Notes under the pieces: model-generated
Database searches by the model: none
What the model was told of the DNA's origin: nothing
The model's input: only the letters and a program-made list of their open reading frames with translations
Source of the DNA: Symsagittifera roscoffensis
Taxonomy: Eukaryota > Xenacoelomorpha > Acoela > Convolutidae
Direction of reading: 5' to 3'
Length of the DNA stretch: 64,000 nt
NCBI RefSeq assembly: GCF_963678635.1
Contig: NC_087062.1
Span: 46,709,758-46,773,757 of the forward strand
Position numbers and translations under genes: made by a program
In this document: one piece after another, positions 56,323 to 64,000 of the stretch
Numbering within the stretch: the stretch's first letter is position 1
How the letters are laid out: every line of letters starts with the position of its first letter

Positions 56323-57204
56323 ATCTGGAAGTTTGACCTTGAGGAATGCAAAATACGTGGTTTTGGAATGAAGTTTAATTTTTCAAAAATTCGAATTGAG
56401 CCTGTCATGTTCAGTTTTCTCGCGACAACTGAAAATATCAAAAATAAAATCAGAACAACCGAATTACAATTGCGGGAAAGTTGTCAAATAAACACAGTGG
56501 GAAATTGCTATTCGCAATTTCCGTCGTAGAAAACGAGAGTAGAGCTGTCCTATCTGATATAGGAGACAAAACAATCACAAGAGCAAATCAAAACGCAACT
56601 GAACCAGAGTGAACCTTCAATGGAAAGGTAGACAACTGAAGTCTCCCAATGGTTCAGATCCAAAACTACCTTCTCAAGTTAAAACTCATTTCCTTTGATT
56701 GGAACTCATTGTTAGAAAACTTCTTGAGTTATATTCAATTATATTCATGCTAGAGTTATTAATTAGCTTAATTACTCTGTTTCTCAAGTGTGCTGCTATG
56801 TAAGTACCAAATTTAATTTTCCCGATTGCATTTTATGATAAGTATGTTGAGGTAAGGCTAGTTTTAGGTTGATCCATCTGAAATGGATCAATGCTCCACT
56901 GTCCAATAAAAAGTAACTTAACGGATTGTTTCGACCCTGTTTTTAACGGCGTTCGCGTATTTTGGGTGTTTTGAGACCTAAGTATGGGGACGTTTTTATT
57001 TTCTAGAGTGGGGGGGGGGGTATTTTGGTAGTGGCCTTTAAGCTGTAACGGGTTCTAGTCTCATGTCGCAAGTGAACCGAATTGGCTCCGACCGTTTTTG
57101 AGGTACAAAAACACAAGAGACAGTGTCCCTGACTCTTGAGCCAATGGTTATAGGGCCTATTTTTCTTAAGCCTCATATGTGACCGAAGTAGGCGACTGTT
57201 ACAG
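56323..57204. other. ~0.9-kb interruption of element 3 ORF2
   Basis: ORF2 homology stops after GVSNWFIAL near 57206 and resumes at DWHPLPLSRYNFNLNKSEFR from about 56320. The sequence between has no frame related to the element and contains an 11-G run at 57010-57020. It may be a secondary insertion. Confidence 0.4.
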
Positions 57205-57269
57205 AGCAATGAACCAGTTAGAGACTCCTTTTTCAGAGGCCAGGTCGATTGCGTATTTATCTGTTTCAT

Positions 57270-58690
57270 CTAAGGAGTTAATGAGGTTTGTTTTTTTTTA
57301 ATTTGTTCTAAGAGATTTGTTTCAATTTTTTTGATTTTCGTACATATTTTTTCTTGCTGTGTTACTGCTGTAATAGGATCTTGAGATTCCAGTACTAGTG
57401 ATGTTTCCTTAGACCATTCTAGGTAGCTTTCATGATCGGATGGCAGCTTGATGTTAAGTCCGCCCATTTTAAGGGGTAAGGAAGATATCTCACGGAACTG
57501 GGGGTTTAAAGTGTCTTTACCGACTAGGTTAGGTAATAATTGTTCTTTGATAATATTTTCACATATTTCTAAGTTTTCCATAGTTTTAGGCGTTGTCCTG
57601 GCAAGAAATGAAAGCTTTTCTTGAACTCCCTCAGTATAGCAGGCATAAATGTTTTGAGGGGAGATTTTAGCGATTTTTGTTAGTTTTTTCAAAATTTTGA
57701 TTTGCTCATTCTGTTGGAATTCGAGGACTTTTTTAGATTCAGATTCTGTTCCTATAACTAAACCAAGCACTCGGGCTCCTGCCTTTATAGTGATTCCTGT
57801 ATTTGCGAAGATTTTCTGAGCTTCACCGAGTTTTTCATCCTCAACTGTGAGTTGGCACTTGGATGCTTTCACGTGGTAGCCGAAAAATTTACCCAGTGAT
57901 ACAATTTTATCGAGGACGGTTCGTAGATTGCTTAATTGACCGACTGCGTTTCCGTCTTTCGTCGTCTGCGTACCATTTCTGGGTTACATCGTCTACTGAT
58001 AAAAGTTTTATGAGGGGTATTATGGCTAGACCGTACATGGCCATTGCTAGTGGATCCCCCTGGGTTGTCCCTTCTTGAGAGTAGATTGTTTTTTGTTAAC
58101 GAATAGTTTAGATGGATTGGAGTAGGAGTTCTTAATTGCTGTTAAAAGGGAAGGGCAGATATTTTCGATGTTTTTTAATGCCAGCTTTCGGTTCAGCGAG
58201 TTGAAAGCGTTTTCGGCATCTATCAGTAAAACAGAATCGGCGGAACTTTTGCTGTATTGATCTCTTAGCATGTGCATCGAATATTCAATGCCACTTTTTT
58301 GTCCTAGGCAGAGTTGGTAGTTTGAACCGAGCGACATGAGTTCATTTCTTAGGCATTTAGTTATTGTTCGCCCTATTATCCTACGCATAACTTCTCCTAT
58401 GCCTATGGGTCTTACCACTGGATTCTTATCTAAGGGTATTAATCTGCATGCGTTATATGGTTCCATTAGTTCTGGATTTAGTTCTTCTGTGGCCAGTTTT
58501 TTTGGCAATTTTAGCAATTGTTTTTAAAATTTCAACTGATTGTTGCCCGAAGTGTGTTAAAATACGTCTCCATTCATTTGCATCGAGGCCAGATGGTCCA
58601 TGCAATCCATGCGTTCTCATGGCTGCCTTCTTGATATGTTGACCGTTTATCTGATCAAATATCGATGGATGGAAAGGAATTGTTTCGTTT
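57270..58690 (-). pseudogene. Element 3 ORF2, reverse transcriptase
   Basis: Frames carry NACRLIPLDKNPVVRPIGIG, EVMRRIIGRTITK, VLLIDAENAFNSLNRKLALK, then (after a frameshift near 58050) [20 protein letters not shown] and KWYADD at 57972-57961. Another frameshift right after ADD precedes [18 protein letters not shown] and FFGYHVKASKCQLTVEDEK, and GVQEKLSFLARTTPKTMENL continues to 57270. The A/QGDPLAM and YADD boxes with catalytic Asps are intact, so damage is by frameshift rather than active-site loss. Extra pieces (AIDLASEKGVSNWFIAL) lie just downstream at about 57255-57205. Confidence 0.8.
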
Positions 58691-58901
58691 CAGACTGGTG
58701 TAATATAGTTCTCATCAATTGGTTTAGATGGTGGGTGTTTCTCTATGAGAGTCTGTTCTACTGTCTTACCTTTGACAATCTCGTCGAGCGAAAGAACGCC
58801 TTTAGATGTGTCTGTTAGTTTTGCAATTGCGCTTGATATTCCAGTATTCGTTAGTTTGTTGAACTGTTGTGCTTCAGTTTCAGTTTTTCTTCTACTTCCT
58901 T

Positions 58902-59540
58902 TCAACAAGCGCATTTGCAGCGCCTTCCTTCGTTATATGGTCCATATAGGTCTCCGTCTTGCCATTGCTTAAGTCGCCTTGCTATTGTTTTGGATAAAGA
59001 TCCATCAATTTCGGACTTTGTTTTGCACAGTAATAAGTGTGGAAAAATCATTGCTGCGTGCATTGCGAAGGAATTTTTGTTGTTTTCTATTAGGCTGTTC
59101 AAAGTTCTTTTGAGGGTTTCAATGAAGTTATAACCAACTTCATTTTTTGACAAGATCATAAAGACCGGTTTCCAGTGGACCACTTCGGTGTATGTTTTCC
59201 TGGTGGTTTCTATGAGTTCTGGACAGGGGTTTGACCATGGGTCTTGTATTGTTCTAGGTTCTATAGTGGAAGATTCTCCTGAGTTTTGTGAGTGTGGGGC
59301 AGTGGAAGGGTGAGGCTGCATTTGGGGGAGCGTGGTTGTAGCTAGGGTTGGGGGTTCATGCTTGTCGTTAGCTGAATGAAATTGGGAGGTGCAGCGATGA
59401 CAACTGAAATCGTCATAGTGATCACTGCTGCGGGCTAGGCCGCTGCATTTTACATGCATGTAGCCTGGGCATGTGAAGCATCAAACACCTCCGCCTCGCA
59501 GGCTGCTTTTACAAATAAGGCAGTGTGTTTGAGTAGCCAT
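58902..59540 (-). pseudogene. Element 3 ORF2, N-terminal PHD-like finger and linker
   Basis: ATG at 59540 gives MATQTHCLICKSS; a TGA at 59481-59483 interrupts the frame, then CFTCPGYMHVKCSGL and FSCHRC follow. The set CLIC, CFTC, HVKC and CHRC has PHD spacing. A Pro/Ser/Thr linker leads to NPCPELIETTRKTY, LNSLIENNKNSFAMHAAMIF and ARRLKQWQDGDL, the conserved region before RT in this family. The frame is lost at about 58910 and resumes at 58914-58690 (MRLLKGSRRKTETEAQQFNK). Confidence 0.65.
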
Positions 59541-59564
59541 TTTAGGAAGGACGGCGGTGTCAAG

Positions 59565-60104
59565 TTAGCGAGAGAATATATAGACTAAATTTGCAAGAAA
59601 ATTTGTAACGAAATCATTACCGTAGAACGAGAAATGGATGCCATCACGGCAGAACATTTAAGGGGTTAGATTTAGGTTGAGGTTAGGCGAAACAATAAGT
59701 GTATGGGGGTGTACAAATCTATTTATCAAAATAAATAGCACATGATTATGAATATAAATTTTGCGGTTTACTTCGAAATTTTTACAGTTCTGAATTGTTT
59801 TGGGGATGATCAGTGTCTTGGGCTGAAAAGTGTTAGTGACGAGGTTAATCAAGTTTTTCCACTGCTGTTCTAAATCTTGTGGATGCAGCCTGTTGCCATT
59901 GTATCCAGCAACTATTGTTACTGTATTTAGGCGCTTTGGTCTGTATTGTAAAACTGTTTCAAACAGATCACGAAGCGTTGCGGCGCGGTAGGAGTGAATT
60001 GTTGATTTTACTAGAGCTGGTTTGATATATTTGGTCCTTGAAGTCCCGATAACTAGTTTCTGTGAGAACTCAGGGATGCGTCTTGCCTGGAATCGCGACA
60101 TCAA
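59565..60104 (-). pseudogene. Element 3 ORF1, SGNH/GDSL esterase-like
   Basis: The frame starts MMSRFQARRIPEFSQKLVIG. LVIGTSRTKYIKP fits block I (GDS-like, here GTS). VTIVAGYNGNRLHPQDLEQQ fits the Gly/Asn block. LIIPKTIQN follows, and after one in-frame TAA (59658-59660) comes MFCRDGIHFSFYGNDFVTNF, whose D-G-I-H supplies the catalytic Asp and His of SGNH hydrolases. Esterase-type ORF1 proteins are known in some non-LTR elements. The assignment rests on motif order only. Confidence 0.5.
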
Positions 60105-60393
60105 CCTGAACCACAGACAATTGAGGCGAGAAAGGAAGCTCTTTGGGGTGATTTATGAATACTTTCACATAGGGTTTAAAATTGCTGAGGAAAAAGCGAT
60201 GAAAAAAAAAGAAAGGAGTGGTACAACCTGACGTCGATTTGGAGGTCGATTCATCAGCTCACTCCTTCTTGCGTCTAGTTACGCCAGTGAAACTTCACTC
60301 GCCTACGGCTGGGACGGCGAGATTTGGTAAGATAACCAGATATAGCCCAGCACGCATATGATATGAAAACACACAAGCGGTAAATTTGAACAA

Positions 60394-60423
60394 AAACTAT
60401 TTAATAAGTTTATCACAACAATT
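60394..60423 (-). promoter_or_regulatory. Shared 30-nt 5' leader, element 3
   Basis: Identical to the leaders of elements 1 and 2. Here it ends exactly where the host ~152-bp repeat resumes (ACCGTCTCTGTCAAAG), so it is at the very 5' terminus of the inserted element. Confidence 0.65.
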
Positions 60424-60425
60424 TA

Positions 60426-61110
60426 CCGTCTCTGTCAAAGCCAGTTCAATGTGTGGTCCATTAACATCGGGTGGAAAAACTCGTTACTGTTTAAGGCTAT
60501 CGGCCAGATCGCGCAGATTTCTTTATAATTAGAATCACACAGTTCGGACAGACAGAATTAATTAAAATCAGCAAGCAGTACTTTTCGAAGCTTTATAGCA
60601 TGCAAAATCTGAAGCCGGCCAACCTCGAACTTTTTGTCAGACAAAACTCAAAATGCGAGATTGTCGATTATCCGATGATTATGCTAGCCTAATTTTTAAA
60701 TACTGCGATGAACATTTTACTGTAAGGCTGTTAACAAGATAGTTAAAAAATTGAAAGCTAGAGTTGTTTTCAACACAAAAAAAAAACAGATCAGACCGTG
60801 TAACATTCGCCCGGAAGTATATGTCGACCGACAACAAAGCTAAATTCTAAAACGACTGGCTAGCGTCTAAACACAGCTCTACGTGATTTTCACCGTCTCT
60901 GTCAAAGCCAGTTCTTTTGGTGGTATTTCTAACATCGGGTCAACAAAAACTGTAACTTTCGCCCGGAAGTACATATCGACGTAAAACAAATCTAAGTTCT
61001 AAAACGACTGGCCAGCGTTTGAACACAGATCTACATGCTTTTCACCGTCTCTGTCAAAGCCAGTTCTTTTGGTGGTCTTTCTAACATCGGGTCGACACAA
61101 AAAAACGTTA
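60426..61110. repeat. ~152-bp tandem repeat array
   Basis: GCCCGGAAGTAYAT occurs at 60809 and 60961. AAAACGACTGGC..GCGT, CACCGTCTCTGTCAAAGCCA and CTAACATCGGGT follow in each unit. Partial units flank element 3 at 60426 and 55300. The piece at 60500-60800 is more diverged. Confidence 0.8.
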
Positions 61111-61732
61111 CTGTTTCCCGCTTCGATCAGAACGCTCTAATTAACTTAATTATAAGCAGAAATAGTGAGCTCATGGCTGGGTCTCAGTATCCCCAGACCA
61201 CGAGGTCACTCCTGAAAACAAGGCTACTACATATATATTGTATTTCTATTGTTTTTGTTCAGTAGATAAAAATCATCATCTCCATCGAAGATGGATCAAC
61301 CCTTTTCCCCAGTTCCTAGCTTCTCATAATCTGAAAACAAATTTGGTATTAGTTAAATTCAACTCAAGACTTTCCAGGAAGCTAAAAGTTTGTATAAAAC
61401 AGTTCAAGTTCCAATCCCAACACCCTTCCGGATTCTGGAACCCGGAGAAATAACACTCTTATTTCTTCTCGGAAGGCTGGACACAATCGTACCAACACCA
61501 TTCCTGGCTCTTGTGAACTGCTCGGTAACGATTGTAGCGGCACAATCATTACAACTCTGAGTGGTTTCTGACAATTTGTAACCACAATTTCAATCTTCTA
61601 CCGTTTCGTCGTTGTTGTCACTGAGACTATCATTGTTCTCTACGAAGTCTGTTGTTGTGTTTTCGCCGTTTCAGTGTGTCCAAAATAATCAAAGATTACG
61701 TGTCGTTCATGTCCAAATCGTAATTTCATAAA
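61111..61732. other. No gene identified
   Basis: Mixed-composition sequence. A small inverted repeat (CCGGAGAAATAA...TTATTTCTTCTCGG) lies near 61442-61472. Frames are short on both strands. Confidence 0.4.
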
Positions 61733-62008
61733 TTAGTTGTCAGTCAAACCAACCCTTCCCAATTTGTCTAATCGTTTAAATAACGTCACTAATTCATGAA
61801 AGCCATCAATCTTCCCAGTTAGATGTTCCAATAAAAATTCGAATGCGAAATTGCATTTTGACCATTCTGGTCGAATGTCACATACTCCGCGGACAGCCCG
61901 TTCAATTTCCTCATTGAGTCTCGTAGTCTTGATCGAAATGGTACATTGCCATCGAACAGAATTTACAAAATGCATAAAATCAGTTTTATCCACGTCATAT
62001 CGACTCAC
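61733..62008 (-). CDS. Unidentified coding-like frame, 91 residues
   Basis: The frame reads MSRYDVDKTDFMHFVNSVRW, then EIERAVRGVCDIRPEWSKCN, FAFEFLLEHLTGKIDGFHEL and VTLFKRLDKLGRVGLTDN. Charge pattern and composition look like real protein. It lies downstream (minus direction) of the frame at 63014-63790 and may be a later exon of the same gene or retroelement. No family recognised. Confidence 0.3.
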   Translation of the reverse strand: MSRYDVDKTDFMHFVNSVRWQCTISIKTTRLNEEIERAVRGVCDIRPEWSKCNFAFEFLLEHLTGKIDGFHELVTLFKRLDKLGRVGLTDN

Positions 62009-62700
62009 TGCAGATTATAAATGGCATCATACTACTTTATTATAGCCTTCCAAATTCTTTAATCTGCACTTTCGAGGATATACTTAACATAAAACACTTT
62101 TTAGACTTCCAACGTCTATGTCCTGATTTGAAACTTTTTCTCCTAGGTTTAAAAAGTTTTGGGACGCAGGACAGTTCTGCCAACCCACAAACTAAAATTA
62201 TCCTACTATGTTTCTTCCCTTCGGAAAGTTAGTTGTTACTGGTCCTGAATATTAAAATTAGGGAACTCGGTGGTTAGAAGGAACAATGAAAAAATCTCCC
62301 TGTTAAAGAGATTAATCGAGCCTTTCATGTCACCACAAAGTGATCAGTCGTCTTAGTTGATTAAAAACAATCATGCAGGCTGGAACATTATAAAATACTC
62401 TCCACGCAATCTCTAAATAAGTAATAAGTGTCTCTAAAGCCACTAACTAAAATCATAATGCAGATTTATAAATGCAACAAATTCTTTAATCTTAAAAACT
62501 CAACTATTGTTTTCTCTTCGGATTCAATTGCAAATTTAGTTGCTCTGTTTCTCATTTGAGTTTTTGTCACCCACAAAACAATTCTGAGTTTTAACATCTT
62601 CTCTTTCGTTGCTTCTTTGTTTCCTTCTTTGTTCGTCGTTTAGAAGTTCTAAATCTTCTAAAATCTTCAAACTTTCTTGCTTTTTGCATATTGTTTTTCG
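62009..62700. other. No gene identified
   Basis: AT-rich stretch between the two coding-like segments; it could be an intron or spacer. Confidence 0.4.
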
Positions 62701-63013
62701 GCCATTTGTCAATGTTCCATCTCCTCCTCCTGCGACATTGACTGCGCACTTTCAGTCTCTGTGTCTTGCCAAACGTCGGTAGCTATTCTTACGCTGTTGG
62801 AAGCAGTCCTCCAACACTTCTGCTCTTCTACTATTTGTTTACAACAACGTAAAGGTTCAACGTTAGTTTCTCTGTTTTGGCAGAAGCTGTTGTGGAGGCA
62901 CAACGTCACGTTTCTCTCAAAGTCTTTCTTCAACATCTCTTCTTTTTCCCTTCCGTCCCGTTCACTTGTCCTAGAAATTCCCTTCACTGCGGTGGTTACT
63001 GTATTCCGATGAG

Positions 63014-63790
63014 TTACAAAAGCTCGCTTAAAACTTCCTGCTCCAATGTCCAGCTGATACGCACTGTACACTCTGCTGTGCTTCGACATTCTTTCCTGGC
63101 ATGCTCGTACAACCATGCAATCATGTTGACTCTGAACCATGGCATCAGTCGTCTTCTGATCCACATCTTTTTCACTTCCATCGGAATGTTCAAGATTCTG
63201 TACATTGTCTCAAAAAGATCTAAATCTTTTAGACGATTAAATTCCTGTAACTGTTCTTTCGTCGGCGTTTCCTGGCTTTCGTTCTCTCTTACATGAGCTT
63301 CCAGCCATTGTATCGAAATCATAACTCCTACTATCACTATCGTTATGTGCTGTGATGAATCTGGTAAACCCATGGAGAGCAGCTCTCCACAGTCCCAGAT
63401 CATCACCAGATTACTACGCACGGGATACCACCATGTTTGTAGCAAGCAATGACAGGGGAACTCATTATGTGTTGACATGATGCTCCTCGAATTACGTTTT
63501 CCCGAAGCTTCCAGTAGTGGTTCGACATCCATCATCACTCGGTGGACTTCATCATTCTCATCTTCTGCATTGTAATCCGTGACTGTTGATCCCTTCTGCT
63601 TTTGTCTTTCAAAGTCACTGAAGTTCCCACAGACGATACCAGAGTCCCGTATGCCTTCTGCTTCAGGGAGGTGCCTTGCGTCATCGTCTTCAAATAACCT
63701 TCTATGGCACTTTTGTCTTCCAGAGCAATTAAGTGTCCACTGGCCTAATTTCTGTATTCCAACATCTGCATGTATCCACCGGCGGGTTCA
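63014..63790 (-). CDS. Unidentified long open frame, possibly partial
   Basis: The frame is open from a stop near 63793 to TAA at 63014, about 258 codons; the first ATG is at about 63544. It reads LGQWTLNCSGRQKCHRRLFE, an acidic stretch (YNAEDENDEVHRVMMDVEPL), a hydrophobic ITIVIVGVMISIQW, and RLKDLDLFETMYRILNIPM. GC content is clearly higher than elsewhere in the window. A second minus frame (63164-62709, ending SMSQEEEMEH) overlaps it and a further one (63933-63745) precedes it, so a frameshifted or spliced longer gene is possible. I do not recognise it. Gag- or env-like retroelement material is an alternative. Confidence 0.35.
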
Positions 63791-64000
63791 TCAATCGAGA
63801 CAGTTTCCAATACTGTCATTCGGTGATGTTCCACTGGGACTAGCTGTCCTACGACGCTTCCCTTTCCGTGATTCATGGGAGACGATTTGAAATTTTTAAG
63901 GATACTCTCTCCGCATTGGCTAAGTATCTCCATTTCTATTGTCGCTCCAGTCAGAGTGCGGTCACTCCTTTTGGTTTTGTAACTGGCTGATATTAGTTCT

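Larger units (their letters stand above)
55432..60425 (-). mobile_element. R2/NeSL-like non-LTR retrotransposon, element 3
   Basis: About 5 kb, minus strand. Flanks share a ~25-bp direct repeat (55407-55431 and 60426-60450, both ending CCAGTTCAAT; other array units have CCAGTTCTTTT), taken as the target duplication. From 5' to 3' it holds the shared leader, an SGNH-like ORF1, a PHD-like finger, RT, and a C-terminal CCHC plus restriction-like endonuclease domain. That architecture belongs to the R2/NeSL/Utopia group. Several stops, frameshifts and a ~0.9-kb interruption make it non-functional. Confidence 0.82.

Noticed and set aside
62677-63296. Plus-strand frames in 62.7-63.3 kb
   Set aside because: They are Cys/Ser/Phe-rich shadows of the better minus-strand frames.
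1-64000. rRNA genes, operons, riboswitches or bacterial features
   Set aside because: None seen on either strand; the window is animal nuclear DNA.

Overview
The window is AT-rich nuclear DNA from an animal, almost certainly an invertebrate. The evidence is GT-AG introns, AATAAA signals, a recognisable metazoan NAXE gene and many decayed retrotransposons. There is no prokaryotic gene organisation. The phylum cannot be fixed from sequence alone.

The one confidently identified host gene is NAXE (NAD(P)HX epimerase), on the minus strand. I assembled it from three exons: exon 1 at 47058-46674, exon 2 at 15823-15545 and exon 3 at 14381-14197. Splice phases match (G|GA, A|CT), the deduced protein is 282 residues, and an AATAAA follows the stop at once. 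Intron 1 is about 30.9 kb and holds most of the middle of the window.

Layout. 1-7460: degenerate tandem array of roughly 1-kb units carrying a recurring 67-codon ORF, hairpins and one large palindrome. 8530-10330 and 10780-12330: two unrelated degenerate short-unit satellites. 14190-15823: 3' end of NAXE. 16-22 kb (intron 1): small repeats, an apparently exact 465-bp tandem duplication, a C2H2 zinc-finger ORF, and an apparently intronless 121-codon gene with TATA box and poly(A) signal. 22869-40377: a 17.5-kb minus-strand Ty3/Gypsy-like LTR retrotransposon with TG...CA LTRs and a 4-bp TAAC target duplication. It has duplicated RNase H, gag and protease segments, an RT start that runs into a 200-N assembly gap, and a possible env-like third ORF region. 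40.5-41 kb: decayed non-LTR RT. 41524-46893: three tandem copies of a ~1.74-kb segment. The right-hand copy holds the real NAXE exon 1; the other two hold broken exon copies. 47931-60423: three non-LTR retrotransposons. Elements 1 (+) and 2 (-) carry an RRM-like ORF1 plus APE endonuclease/RT and lie tail to tail. Element 3 (-) is R2/NeSL-like, with a restriction-like endonuclease and an SGNH-like ORF1. 60.4-61.1 kb: ~152-bp repeat array into which element 3 inserted. 61.1-64 kb: unidentified coding-like frames.

The most unusual observation is that all three non-LTR elements begin with the same exact 30-nt sequence, although element 3 belongs to a different clade from the other two. The simplest explanation I can offer is a trans-spliced leader captured during retrotransposition. 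This is an inference that needs transcript data.
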